Positions 38,444-47,154 of a DNA stretch of 64,000 nucleotides are shown here, one piece after another; position 1 is the stretch's first letter; every line of letters begins with the position of its first letter. The DNA comes from Paludibacter sp. (GTDB taxonomy: Bacteria; Bacteroidota; Bacteroidia; Bacteroidales; Paludibacteraceae): assembly GCA_028692715.1 (NCBI GenBank), contig JAQUWU010000006.1, positions 1 through 64,000 of the forward strand, in the 5' to 3' direction. Both the position numbers and the translations under genes were made by a program. The notes under the pieces were generated by a model. It did no database searches. It had not been told where the DNA came from and worked only from the letters and a program-made list of their open reading frames with translations.

Positions 38444-39763
38444 CTATTTTTTCCAGTATTTATCAACTAATTCCTGCTTGATATTTACTTCTGCCGGTTT
38501 AAAGTGCTCGCCTAATAAGTTCCATGCTACATCCAACATTTTAGTCGTATCAATATTTACATCAATGGCTAATAATTGAGTTGAATAATCTTTTGCAAAT
38601 GCCAAGGTGCGTTCATCATAATCAGTCAGGTCAAAACCATTTTCCAGTTTAGTTTTTGCATTGGCAGCATCAGCAAACAATCGAACCGATGCATTCATCA
38701 CTTGTGGATGATCTTCACGCGTTTTTTTACCAATTACCAATTGCTTCAAACGTGACAATGAACGGAAGGGATCTACAATCACTTTACCTACATCCGAATC
38801 GCGTCTCAAGAACAGCTGACCTTCAGTAATATAACCTGTATTGTCAGGAATTGAGTGTGTGATATCACCGCCCGAAAGAGTTGTTACAGCAATAATTGTT
38901 ATTGAACCACCAGCTGGAAACTGCACCGCTTTTTCGTAAATTTTAGCCAAATCGGAATAAAGTGAACCCGGCATAGAATCTTTGGAAGGAATCTGATCCA
39001 TACGATTGGAGACAATAGCCAAAGCATCTGCATACGAAGTCATATCAGTTAACAATACCAATACTTTCTCGTTTTTATCAACAGCAAAATATTCGGCAGC
39101 GGTCAATGCCATATCAGGGATCAATAAACGTTCAACAGGTGGATTTTCTGTTGTATTTACAAAGCTCACAATACGATCGAGAACTCCGGCATTATTAAAT
39201 ACATTTTTGAAATACAGGTAATCATCGTTGGTCAACCCCATTCCACCCAAAATAATTTTATCGGTCTCGGCACGTAAAGCCACATTAGCCATTACCTGAT
39301 TAAAGGGTTGATCGGGATCGGCAAAGAAAGGGATTTTTTGTCCTGAAACCAAGGTGTTATTCAAATCGATACCTGCAATGCCGGTAGCAATAAGTTCTGA
39401 GGGTTGTTTACGACGAACCGGATTCACCGATGGACCACCAATTTCACGTTCTTCGCCTTCTACTTCAGGACCACCATCAATGGGATCACCAAATGAATTA
39501 AAGAAACGACCTGCAAGCTGTTCACCCACTTTTAATGATGGTGCTTTTCCCAAAAACACAATTTCTGCATTTGTAGGAATACCATCTGTTCCGGCAAAAA
39601 CCTGCAACGTAACATCATCGCCCATAATTTTCACTACCTGAGCCAATTTACCGTTTACAATTGCCAGTTCTTCATTCCCCACACCGGTAGCTTTCAGCGT
39701 ACAGGTTGCTTTGTTTATTTGGGTTATTTTGGTATAAATCTTTTGAAATGCTTTTGTTGCCAT
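38444..39763 (-). CDS. V-type ATPase subunit B
   Basis: Regulatory, non-catalytic nucleotide-binding subunit, 439 residues, alternating with A in the A3B3 head. Family motifs include KVGEQLAGRFFNSFGDPIDG, NPVRRKQPSELIATGIAGID, LLTDMTSYADALAIVSNRMDQIP (seen as LTDMTSYADAL) and PDNTGYITEGQLFLRRD. The P-loop position reads SGQKIPFFAD, lacking GxxGxGKT, as expected for B. It follows A by 63 bases. It normally precedes D; the ORF6N gene intervenes. Confidence 0.96.
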   Translation of the reverse strand: MATKAFQKIYTKITQINKATCTLKATGVGNEELAIVNGKLAQVVKIMGDDVTLQVFAGTDGIPTNAEIVFLGKAPSLKVGEQLAGRFFNSFGDPIDGGPEVEGEEREIGGPSVNPVRRKQPSELIATGIAGIDLNNTLVSGQKIPFFADPDQPFNQVMANVALRAETDKIILGGMGLTNDDYLYFKNVFNNAGVLDRIVSFVNTTENPPVERLLIPDMALTAAEYFAVDKNEKVLVLLTDMTSYADALAIVSNRMDQIPSKDSMPGSLYSDLAKIYEKAVQFPAGGSITIIAVTTLSGGDITHSIPDNTGYITEGQLFLRRDSDVGKVIVDPFRSLSRLKQLVIGKKTREDHPQVMNASVRLFADAANAKTKLENGFDLTDYDERTLAFAKDYSTQLLAIDVNIDTTKMLDVAWNLLGEHFKPAEVNIKQELVDKYWKK

Positions 39764-39826
39764 GTGATTTATATATTCTTTTTTATAATATTTTATCCTT
39801 GAATTTTAAAAACTATTTATTGAAAA

Positions 39827-41581
39827 TTACTTTTTCCTTTCGTCTAAAACCGTGTTTAGTTGAACAATGTATTTTTCAAATTCTTCGGATTGATAAACAG
39901 AATAATTTATTTGTTTACAGATGTTTATAATTCCTTTAAAGTAATCCATTACTTCAACAAAACCTTTGAATTCGTAATCAGAGTTACAAATTCCCATTAC
40001 CAGATTCAACATAAATTCCTGACGTTCAAGTGGCGTAACAGCATCAATATCATCAAAGGCATCTTGTTGAAGTATCACAAAGTCAATGACTTCCGATTTC
40101 CAGAATGTAACATGATATTCAACAGGAACACCATCATCTCCCAAAATATTAATTTGCTCCTGAATTTCTTTCCCACGTTGAAGAATGGTTTTCATATCAT
40201 TTACTTTTTCCGTCCAGTCGGGAGAAATTCTTTCGGCTATATATTCTTCAAATTCTGGATATTCGATATATTTTGAATAACTGTCTATCGGGTTTACCGC
40301 CGGATAACGTTTGCGGTCGGCTCGGGTTTGATCCAATGCAAAGAAACAACGAGCCACTTTTTTAGTTCCTTCAGTAACTGGTTCTTTCAAGTTACCACCT
40401 GCAGGAGATACAGTTCCAATAAATGTAATCGAACCAGTTTTTCCATTTTTCAAATACACATAACCTGCACGACTATAAAATGATCCAATAACTGCTGATA
40501 AATCCATAGGGAATGCATCTTGTCCCGGTAATTCTTCCATTCGATTACTCATCTCGCGCAATGCTTGCGCCCAACGAGAAGTTGAATCGGCCATAAGTAA
40601 CACTTTCAATCCCATGGCACGGTAATATTCCGAAATGGTCATAGCCGTATAAACCGATGCTTCACGCGAAGCGACCGGCATATTGGATGTATTTGCAATA
40701 ATTATGGTACGCTCCATCAAATAACGACCGGTATGTGGATCTTTCAATTCAGGAAATTCAACGAAAATTTCCACTACTTCGTTTGCCCGTTCACCACAAG
40801 CAGCAATAATTACTATATCAGCCTCAGCTTGTTTTGAAATAGCATGCTGTAAAACTGTTTTTCCAGTACCAAACGGACCGGGAATAAATCCAGTTCCACC
40901 TTCAACAATAGGATTGGCTGTGTCAATTACACGAACGCCGGTTTCCAATAATTTGAAAGGGCGTGGTTTTTCGGTGTGAACACTAATGGCACGTTTTACA
41001 GGCCATTTTTGAACCATTGTAATTTCAAATTCTTTTCCATCAGCATCAACAACCACTGCCATGGTATCAAGAATTTTATATTCACCTTCGGGAGCTACAC
41101 TTTTGACAGTAAACATGCCTTCGAAAGTAAAAGGAACCATGATTTTGTGCGGTTGGAAATTTTCATCCACTTCGCCTAACCACGATGCAGCTTCTACTTT
41201 ATCGCCGGCTTTTGCCAATGGTTTGAATTTCCAGAGTTTGTCTGTATCCAATGGAAAATTATATTCACCACGTTTCAGAAAAATACCTGTCAATTTATCA
41301 AGGTCATTCTGCAAACCGTCGTAATTACGCGATAACAAGCCGGGACCAAGGTTTACCTCAAGTAAATGTCCCATAAATTCTACTGCATTACCAACTTTAA
41401 GCCCACGGGTACTTTCAAACACCTGCACAAAAGCGTTTGCACCGGTTACTTTAAGTACTTCAGCCATAAGCTTTTGGGAGCCTAATTCAATGTAGCAAAT
41501 TTCATTTTGAGCTACAGGTCCATCTACTTCCACTGTAACTAGATTGGAAATAATCCCTTTTACTTTTCCTTTTGTTGACAT
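39827..41581 (-). CDS. V-type ATPase subunit A (catalytic)
   Basis: Catalytic ATP-hydrolysing or -making subunit of 584 residues. It has the N-terminal barrel (GKVKGIISNLVTVEVDG), the bulge domain typical of V-type A subunits (about 115-185), the P-loop GPFGTGKTVLQH, the catalytic-Glu region AACGERANEVVEIF, and LMADSTSRWAQALREMS. All expected catalytic residues are present. The gene begins 67 bases after the end of the broken ORF6N gene, which separates it from the DUF2764 gene. Confidence 0.97.
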   Translation of the reverse strand: MSTKGKVKGIISNLVTVEVDGPVAQNEICYIELGSQKLMAEVLKVTGANAFVQVFESTRGLKVGNAVEFMGHLLEVNLGPGLLSRNYDGLQNDLDKLTGIFLKRGEYNFPLDTDKLWKFKPLAKAGDKVEAASWLGEVDENFQPHKIMVPFTFEGMFTVKSVAPEGEYKILDTMAVVVDADGKEFEITMVQKWPVKRAISVHTEKPRPFKLLETGVRVIDTANPIVEGGTGFIPGPFGTGKTVLQHAISKQAEADIVIIAACGERANEVVEIFVEFPELKDPHTGRYLMERTIIIANTSNMPVASREASVYTAMTISEYYRAMGLKVLLMADSTSRWAQALREMSNRMEELPGQDAFPMDLSAVIGSFYSRAGYVYLKNGKTGSITFIGTVSPAGGNLKEPVTEGTKKVARCFFALDQTRADRKRYPAVNPIDSYSKYIEYPEFEEYIAERISPDWTEKVNDMKTILQRGKEIQEQINILGDDGVPVEYHVTFWKSEVIDFVILQQDAFDDIDAVTPLERQEFMLNLVMGICNSDYEFKGFVEVMDYFKGIINICKQINYSVYQSEEFEKYIVQLNTVLDERKK

Positions 41582-41648
41582 AATTTCTTAATGTGCCTAT
41601 TTGCCACCTGTTTTATTGACTTAAGGCTATATAAATGTTTATTTTTCT

Positions 41649-42152
41649 TCAAATGTCTTTTCTTTTGACAGTATATCCAACTGGATTCAATGGTTTTTTA
41701 TTCTGAGAATTCATTTCAGTAATAATATCTAAAATTTCCGCTATTCTCAAATCATTTTCTACCATATATTCATCCAATTTTTTATTAAGTTCTGTATAAC
41801 CTAAGGTAAACTGTCAGATTGCAACAAATGCTCTCATAATTGCTATATTTACATTTATTGCTGTCTCTGAATTTAAAATTCCCGACAACATAGCGACTCC
41901 TTGTTCGGTAAATACATAAGGTAAATACCTCTTTCCTCCTCGTTTTGAGGTCGCAAATTGCGACCTCAAACTATCAAACTCGTTATTAGTAAGTTGAAAC
42001 ATGAAATCGATTGGAAACCGTTGAATATTTCGCTTTACTTGTTCGTTAAGTCTTTTAGTTTCCACACCATACATTTCAGCCAAATCAAAATCTAACATTA
42101 CTTGCTGATTTCGAATAGTATAAATCTTATTTTGGACTGAAACAAGTTCCAT
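41649..42152 (-). pseudogene. Broken ORF6N-domain gene with in-frame TGA
   Basis: From the ATG at 42152 the frame codes for an ORF6N domain (IYTIRNQQVMLDFDLAEMYG, VETKRLNEQVKRNIQRFP, YLPYVFTEQGVAMLSGIL) up to MRAFVAI. There a TGA at 41814-41816 stops it at 112 residues. The same frame continues with QFTLGYTELNKKLDEYMVEN and a normal end ...YTVKRKDI, stop at 41649. Related proteins usually have Arg at the stop position (FVAIRQ), so one C-to-T change of CGA to TGA would explain it. It sits inside the V-ATPase operon between DUF2764 and subunit A. A sequencing error is possible but would have to be exact. Confidence 0.82.
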
Positions 42153-42204
42153 GATTATTCAAATAGTATTTAAGTATTTAAAATATCATTTACATAAAAA
42201 CAGT

Positions 42205-43035
42205 TTATTCCTCAAATGTTACTCCTTCTTTCAAACTACCTAATAGCTCTCGAAAAATTTCAGTTCCTTTTTCAGAAGAAAGAGGTTTCCAGCGTTCGAT
42301 CATTTCTGCTTTAATTACAAAAGCAAGAACTTTTTCAATGCTAAAATAATTAAAAAACGTATTTTCTTCTAACCACGCCCATTTCAATTCGTCAATTTTC
42401 TTTTCGCGCTCCAACAAATTTCCTTCTTCGGCTATTCTTAAAACCGTATCTAGTTGTTCGAACATACCCGTTAATCCAAAATCACGAGCGTTTGTTGAAC
42501 GAATTGATTGTGCAACTTCGTTATTTCCTAATATTAGTGAACGCATTTCAAACCCATGTTTCCGGCAAGATACAGCGGTAAAAATATTATTCAAATTTAA
42601 ATTGAATTCAAACCATTTTTGTAGAAACGAATTTTTACATTTCATGGCATATTCGAAGTATAAACCTGACAAATAATCTTCATGGCTCACACCCTCGGAC
42701 AAAAAGTTTTCATCAGTATATGATGAATAAAAAGTACGTATATAAGGTAAAAGACGTATGTCTGATGGATGTTCAAATTCCTGCATTAAGGATATAAGTT
42801 GTCCTAAATCTTCACTTTTCAAATTTGCCAATGGATGTAGAGCTGCATCTTTGTTTTGTAAAAACCTCAACCAGTTATCATTATCAAATTTTGCAAAAAG
42901 CAATTTCAACAACTCACCATCTTCCGACGAAAGTTGTTCCAGCAAATCGCTCTTAAGTTCCAGCAATGATGTTACAGCTTTAGTTTCTTCAGGTTGAATA
43001 TCAGGAAGTCCGGCAATCAGGCAATAGTAGTTCAT
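42205..43035 (-). CDS. DUF2764 protein, probable C-like subunit of the V-ATPase
   Basis: Protein of 276 residues starting MNYYCLIAGLPDIQ, the typical opening of DUF2764. This family occurs only in V-ATPase operons of Bacteroidota, Chlamydiae and relatives, in the place of subunit C. The rest is helical, with KWFEFNLNLNNIFTAVSCRK and a W-rich segment WAWLEENTFFNYFSIE resembling C-subunit repeats. It is 70 bases after subunit E. Its job is inferred to be the socket between rotor and shaft, because no other C, F or G gene is in the operon. Confidence 0.88.
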   Translation of the reverse strand: MNYYCLIAGLPDIQPEETKAVTSLLELKSDLLEQLSSEDGELLKLLFAKFDNDNWLRFLQNKDAALHPLANLKSEDLGQLISLMQEFEHPSDIRLLPYIRTFYSSYTDENFLSEGVSHEDYLSGLYFEYAMKCKNSFLQKWFEFNLNLNNIFTAVSCRKHGFEMRSLILGNNEVAQSIRSTNARDFGLTGMFEQLDTVLRIAEEGNLLEREKKIDELKWAWLEENTFFNYFSIEKVLAFVIKAEMIERWKPLSSEKGTEIFRELLGSLKEGVTFEE

Positions 43036-43105
43036 TCTTTATTTAAGGGTGTTACGTTTAATGCAATCTGCATTTAGTTTTGCATCTACAGTTAACTTTT
43101 TATTA

Positions 43106-43696
43106 TCAAAAAAGCATTTCTACTAATTTCGGCCGTAAGAATTCTTTGAAATAGGCAATAAATTCATCATCACCAAAAGTGATTTTATAACCACTTTTCG
43201 AAGACGTAATTGCAAAATCTGCTTTCACTCCATTTGCTTCAGAAATTTTAACGCCTTTATTCAGTAAATCTTTAGCATTTGCTACAAAATAATCGGATAA
43301 TGCTTTTGCATCTTTTGCTTCAATGCTAATTGACTCATTTTTAGCCCATTCCTGCACCAGCATCAAAATGGTTTTTTGCATAAATATTTTATCGGCAGTG
43401 GCTGCTTTAACCGAGTCGGAAACAATGCTACCACAAAGTAAATCAGTAATTTCGGTTTTCAACGCATTTACTGATTGTTGAGCAAAGAGTCGAAGTTCAG
43501 ACTGTGTATTTTTGTTCAATTCTACCGCTTTATCATTGGCATTGGCTATAATTTTTTCAGCTTCGGCATTAGCTTTTGCAACTATTTCTGCTGCTTCGGC
43601 TTCAGCGTTTGCCACTATCGATTTAGCTTCGTCATTCCCTTTTTCTACACCTTCCAAATAAATTTTGTCGGTTAATTCTTGCAGTTTTGTATTCAT
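43106..43696 (-). CDS. V-type ATPase subunit E (peripheral stalk)
   Basis: Peripheral-stalk subunit of 196 residues. The N-terminal ~85 residues form a long Ala/Glu-rich coiled coil (AEAEAAEIVAKANAEAEKII), and the C-terminal part is globular (SSKSGYKITFGDDEFIAYFKE, ending FLRPKLVEMLF). This matches the E family in shape and end sequence. It is the first gene of the operon, preceded by a -7 element at 43734-43741. No separate G/H stalk gene is seen. Confidence 0.9.
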   Translation of the reverse strand: MNTKLQELTDKIYLEGVEKGNDEAKSIVANAEAEAAEIVAKANAEAEKIIANANDKAVELNKNTQSELRLFAQQSVNALKTEITDLLCGSIVSDSVKAATADKIFMQKTILMLVQEWAKNESISIEAKDAKALSDYFVANAKDLLNKGVKISEANGVKADFAITSSKSGYKITFGDDEFIAYFKEFLRPKLVEMLF

Positions 43697-43733
43697 TTGA
43701 ATAATATTTTGCTTTACTTGTTTCTAATCGTAC

Positions 43734-43741
43734 GCAAATTT
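43734..43741 (-). promoter_or_regulatory. -7 promoter element of the V-ATPase operon
   Basis: The minus strand reads TAAATTTG (TAnnTTTG), 38 bases before the subunit E start. Confidence 0.5.
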
Positions 43742-43859
43742 AGCATTTTATATTTCATTAAAAAAAATTTTATGAAATTTTAAAAAAAAAGTTTTTTTTA
43801 GTTGTAATAGGCACATCAAATTGCATAAAAAAAAGAAGAATTTCTCCTTTCAATGAATC

Positions 43860-44888
43860 TTATTTTTCCCAGTTCAAAATGACCTTTCCACACTCACCAC
43901 TCTCCATAACATCAAAACCTTTTTGAAAATCATCAATTTCAAAATGATGAGTTATAACAGGCGACAAGTCAATTCCGGAGATAAGCATTTGTTCCATTTG
44001 ATACCATGTTTCCCACATTTCACGTCCGTAAATACCTTTCAATGTCAACGCTTTAAATATTATTTTATCCCAATTAACCGTAGTTGTATTTGGAAGAATT
44101 CCCAGCAACGCAATTTTTGAACCATTGTACATCGACTCAATCATCGATTCAAAAGCAAGTGGTGAGCCGGACATTTCTAGTCCGATATCAAAGCCGGACA
44201 TTTTCAAGTCTTTTACAGCATTTTGAATAGTTTCTCCTTTTAGCGGGTTAATACAAAGTGTCGCACCCATTCTTTTTGCAATTTTCAATCTATAGTCGCT
44301 TAAATCACTTACAACAATATGTCTTGCTCCGGCAAATCTACAAATAGCGGTTGCCATTGTTCCAATTAATCCGGCACCTGTAATAATGACATCTTCACCT
44401 ATTAATGGAAATGACAAAGCCGTATGAGTAGCATTTCCAAACGGATCCATTATGGAAGCCATTTCGTCGGAAATTCGGGCATCGAGATGAACAACATTTT
44501 CGGCTGGCAAAGATAAATACTCAGCAAAAGCTCCATCACGATTTACGCCAACACCAATCGTGTTTTCACATACGTGTAATTTGCCCCGACGACAATTTCT
44601 ACAATGACCGCAGGCAATATGTCCTTCACCGGTAACGCGATCCCCAATTTTAATATTTTTCACACCACGACCTTTGTCAACAATTTCACCAACATACTCA
44701 TGACCGATAACCATTGGAGTTTTAATCGTTCGTGCCGACCAGTCGTCCCATTTATAAATGTGTAAATCCGTACCGCAAATAGCTGTTTTCCTTATTTTTA
44801 TCAACACTTCATTGATTCCAACATGTGGAATTGGGACATCTTCCATCCAGATTCCCTTTTCAGGACTTGATTTTACGAGTGCTTTCAT
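43860..44888 (-). CDS. tdh: L-threonine 3-dehydrogenase
   Basis: Zinc-dependent medium-chain dehydrogenase of 342 residues that oxidises L-threonine to 2-amino-3-ketobutyrate with NAD. Catalytic zinc region [13 protein letters not shown] and GHEYVGEI are present, as are the four structural-zinc cysteines ([15 protein letters not shown]), [11 protein letters not shown], and the Rossmann motif GAGLIGTMA. The partner enzyme Kbl is encoded just upstream. The leader holds repeat R4, whose G-rich strand reads GGAGGGAGG six bases before the ATG, an unusual Shine-Dalgarno-like sequence for this phylum. Confidence 0.95.
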   Translation of the reverse strand: MKALVKSSPEKGIWMEDVPIPHVGINEVLIKIRKTAICGTDLHIYKWDDWSARTIKTPMVIGHEYVGEIVDKGRGVKNIKIGDRVTGEGHIACGHCRNCRRGKLHVCENTIGVGVNRDGAFAEYLSLPAENVVHLDARISDEMASIMDPFGNATHTALSFPLIGEDVIITGAGLIGTMATAICRFAGARHIVVSDLSDYRLKIAKRMGATLCINPLKGETIQNAVKDLKMSGFDIGLEMSGSPLAFESMIESMYNGSKIALLGILPNTTTVNWDKIIFKALTLKGIYGREMWETWYQMEQMLISGIDLSPVITHHFEIDDFQKGFDVMESGECGKVILNWEK

Positions 44889-44891
44889 TTT

Positions 44892-44925
44892 ACCTCCCTC
44901 CAGCTCCCTCCAAAGGAGGGAGAGA
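44892..44925. repeat. GC-rich dispersed repeat, copy R4, in the tdh leader
   Basis: Contains the hairpin CTCCCTCC-AAA-GGAGGGAG (44904-44922). It lies immediately upstream of the tdh ATG and faces copy R5 in inverted orientation across the kbl-tdh gap. Confidence 0.65.
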
Positions 44926-45013
44926 TTACAGATTAATTTAGTTTTTTGTTAATTCGAATCATTTAATTAAAATCTTTCTATATATATCAAGTATTGTAGA
45001 AAGTTATAGTTGT

Positions 45014-46234
45014 TCATTTCAACTTTCTCACTCCTTTAGAGGGGGTTAGGGGGAGGTTTAATTGATTTCCAACTTTTGTAAAAGCGGCAATACATTTATC
45101 CAACTGTTCTTTTTCGTGAGCTGCAGATATTTGAACCCGAATACGTGCCTGATTTTTTGGAACAACCGGGAAATAAAATCCAATCACATAAATGCCTTCT
45201 TTTAATAATCGGGTAGCCATTTCCTGCGAAAGCTTTGCATCGTAAAGCATAACCGCACAAATAGCCGATTCGGTAGGTTTAATATCAAATCCGGCTGCTT
45301 TCATTCCCTTTACAAAATAGGTGGTATTCTCGTGTAGTTTAATTTGCAGGTCATTTGATTCGTCCATCATTTCAAACATTTTTATTCCTGCTGCTGCTAC
45401 CATTGGTGGAATAGAGTTTGAAAACAAATAAGGTCGTGAACGTTGACGAAGCAGTTCAATTATTTCTTTTTTTCCGGTTGTAAAACCTCCAATTGCACCA
45501 CCAAAAGCTTTTCCCAAAGTTCCGGTAATAATTTCAATTTTTCCTTTCAGATTAAATAATTCAGTAACACCCCTACCCGTTTTACCTACAACACCTGCAG
45601 AATGTGATTCATCGATCATCACCATGGCATTATATTTTTCAGCCAACTTATATATTTTATCCAATGGTGCTACGTTTCCATCCATAGAAAATACAGCATC
45701 TGTTACAATTAGCCGGAAACGTTGTGCCTGAGCTTTTTTCAACTGATTTTCCAAATCTTCCATATCGGCATTCGCATAACGAAAACGTTGTGCTTTACAC
45801 AAGCGTACCCCATCAATAATTGAAGCGTGATTAAGTGAATCGGAAATAATTGCATCCTCTTCGGTTAAAAGCGGTTCAAAAACGCCTCCATTTGCATCAA
45901 AACATGCCGCATACAAAATTGTGTCCTCTGTTCCGAAGAATTTTGCAATTTTAGCTTCCAATTGTTTGTGTAAATCCTGTGTTCCACAAATAAAACGAAC
46001 AGATGAAACACCATAGCCATGGGAATCTATAGCAGATTTTGCAGCCTCCTTCAAGGCATTATGATTTGATAAACCAAGATAATTATTTGCGCAAAAATTC
46101 AATACTTCTTTCCCATCAGACACTTTGATAATTGCTCCCTGTGGTGACAAAATAATTCTTTCGTTTTTGTACAATCCGGCTTGTTCTATTGAAGCCAACT
46201 CCTCACTCAAAAAAGATTTAAAGTTTTGATACAT
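45014..46234 (-). CDS. kbl: Glycine C-acetyltransferase (2-amino-3-ketobutyrate CoA ligase)
   Basis: PLP-dependent enzyme of 406 residues that splits 2-amino-3-ketobutyrate with CoA into glycine and acetyl-CoA, the step after Tdh. Motifs: FCANNYLGLSNH, SVRFICGTQDLHKQLE, DESHSAGVVGKTGRG, and the PLP lysine in TGTLGKAFGGAIGG. Usual length is about 395-400. Here the last residues LPLTPSKGVRKLK come from a dispersed repeat (R5) that has replaced the natural end. The active site is far away, so activity should be kept. It begins the kbl-tdh unit, with a -7 element at 46288-46295. Confidence 0.95.
   Translation of the reverse strand: MYQNFKSFLSEELASIEQAGLYKNERIILSPQGAIIKVSDGKEVLNFCANNYLGLSNHNALKEAAKSAIDSHGYGVSSVRFICGTQDLHKQLEAKIAKFFGTEDTILYAACFDANGGVFEPLLTEEDAIISDSLNHASIIDGVRLCKAQRFRYANADMEDLENQLKKAQAQRFRLIVTDAVFSMDGNVAPLDKIYKLAEKYNAMVMIDESHSAGVVGKTGRGVTELFNLKGKIEIITGTLGKAFGGAIGGFTTGKKEIIELLRQRSRPYLFSNSIPPMVAAAGIKMFEMMDESNDLQIKLHENTTYFVKGMKAAGFDIKPTESAICAVMLYDAKLSQEMATRLLKEGIYVIGFYFPVVPKNQARIRVQISAAHEKEQLDKCIAAFTKVGNQLNLPLTPSKGVRKLK
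45028..45058. repeat. GC-rich dispersed repeat, copy R5, inside the kbl 3' end
   Basis: Plus strand CTCCTTTAGAGGGGGTTAGG followed by GGGAGG, inverted relative to the other four copies. On the minus strand it encodes the final residues of Kbl. Confidence 0.65.
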
Positions 46235-46287
46235 AATATAGTATTTTTAGAAAATCGACAATCGTATATTTAATAAAAACTTAGTAA

Positions 46288-46295
46288 CAAAAGTA
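46288..46295 (-). promoter_or_regulatory. -7 promoter element of kbl
   Basis: The minus strand reads TACTTTTG (TAnnTTTG), 54 bases before the kbl ATG. A 9-bp palindrome lies further upstream at 46324-46350. Confidence 0.5.
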
Positions 46296-46323
46296 ATTAA
46301 ATAACAGAATATATAGTCTAAAA

Positions 46324-46350
46324 ATATCTGTTTTTTTAATTAACAGATAT
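46324..46350. promoter_or_regulatory. Palindrome upstream of the kbl promoter, possible operator
   Basis: ATATCTGTT (46324-46332) and AACAGATAT (46342-46350) are a perfect 9-bp inverted repeat with a T-rich 9-base spacer. It lies 29-55 bases upstream of the -7 element, a place suited to an activator. The regulator is unknown. Confidence 0.35.
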
Positions 46351-46369
46351 AATTCAAGTTGAAAAAAGA

Positions 46370-46405
46370 TAAAAAGGCTGCCTTCATTTTTTATGAAAAC
46401 AGCCT
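46370..46405 (-). terminator. Terminator upstream of kbl, probably of the DUF4395 gene
   Basis: AGGCTG (46375-46380) pairs with CAGCCT (46400-46405), with inner pairing TTCAT/ATGAA. On the minus strand it ends in TTTTTATC. It is separated from the DUF4395 stop by the inverted-repeat element at 46427-46632. Confidence 0.7.
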
Positions 46406-46426
46406 ATATTAAAGAAGATTTGAAAG

Positions 46427-46632
46427 TTGAGTGTACTCCGAAAAGTAATTTTCGAATCTACCTGATGGCAGACAGGCGCAAATAACGCAAATAACGCAAG
46501 TTTACACAAAATGAAATTCACATATTCTATTGATTTATAAATATTTATAGATTTGCGATTATTCGCGATTTTCAGTGTTATTTGCGCCTACCTGCAGCAG
46601 GCAGGTTCTACTCTTTTTCGGAGTGGACTCAA
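46427..46632. mobile_element. 206-bp element with long imperfect terminal inverted repeats
   Basis: The left end TTGAGTGTACTCCGAAAA and the reverse complement of the right end TTGAGTCCACTCCGAAAA match apart from two bases. Further inside, the arms share ACCTG-type segments and a GGCGCAAATAAC block, so the inverted repeat runs about 55 bases per arm with gaps. There is no ORF. A target duplication is not clear (AAAG on the left, AGAT on the right). Most likely a MITE or folded repeat. Confidence 0.65.
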
Positions 46633-46635
46633 AGA

Positions 46636-47100
46636 TTAAATTTCTAATTTCTGAATTTTGTTATGATAAAATAATTTATAAACAAATGGATATATCTGAC
46701 AAGCAACACAAAATCCAAAAAATGATTCAAGAAAAGCACAAAATCCTAAGATTCCTGAAAAAATATAAGCCATTGAATCTATACCGAAAACAGTAAAAAC
46801 TATAATTGTAACAGTAAAAAACAGACCGATTCTTGATGCAAAAATTTTTGGCCCGGCATTTATCATTTCAGGTTTTAAAGTTATGACCTTCAATATTTTC
46901 TTTGATATATAACTTAAAACACTGTAGCGTGATAATTTCCCTGAGCGAAGAGCAAAATCTACAAACAAAAATAAGATGGGAATTATGTTTCCGGTTGTAA
47001 TAAATACGACTAATAATGCCAATGTCAAACTACTGTTAATTCGTGCAACATGGTCATCTATTTTTTTGTTGGAAATGGGGCAAAATGCATTTGTATTCAT
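46636..47100 (-). CDS. DUF4395-family membrane protein
   Basis: Integral membrane protein of about 154 residues. I use the ATG at 47100 rather than 47148, because MNTNAFCPISNKKIDDHVAR is the family's typical start and the -7 element lies at 47130-47137, inside the longer form. The N-terminal CPxS motif is followed by four probable membrane segments and ends with FGFCVACQIYPFVYKLF, which has the second Cys pair. The Cys residues suggest a redox or metal link, but no function is established. It is monocistronic. Confidence 0.8.
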   Translation of the reverse strand: MNTNAFCPISNKKIDDHVARINSSLTLALLVVFITTGNIIPILFLFVDFALRSGKLSRYSVLSYISKKILKVITLKPEMINAGPKIFASRIGLFFTVTIIVFTVFGIDSMAYIFSGILGFCAFLESFFGFCVACQIYPFVYKLFYHNKIQKLEI

Positions 47101-47129
47101 AACTTGTATTTTTATTTTTTTTGTTGATA

Positions 47130-47137
47130 CAAAGTTA
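47130..47137 (-). promoter_or_regulatory. -7 promoter element of the DUF4395 gene
   Basis: The minus strand reads TAACTTTG (TAnnTTTG), 30 bases before the ATG at 47100. A TTG 15 bases further upstream could be the -33 element. Confidence 0.5.
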
Positions 47138-47154
47138 CTGTAATACACAACGCA

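Noticed and set aside
39860-40276. A 138-residue plus-strand ORF opposite V-ATPase subunit A
   Set aside because: It is antisense to a clearly conserved catalytic subunit and codes for a Phe/Asn-rich sequence with no domain.
46435-46620. A CRISPR array, because of repeated short motifs (CGCAAATAACGCAAATAACG)
   Set aside because: The repeat is a tandem of a few bases inside an inverted-repeat element; there are no regular repeats with spacers and no cas genes.
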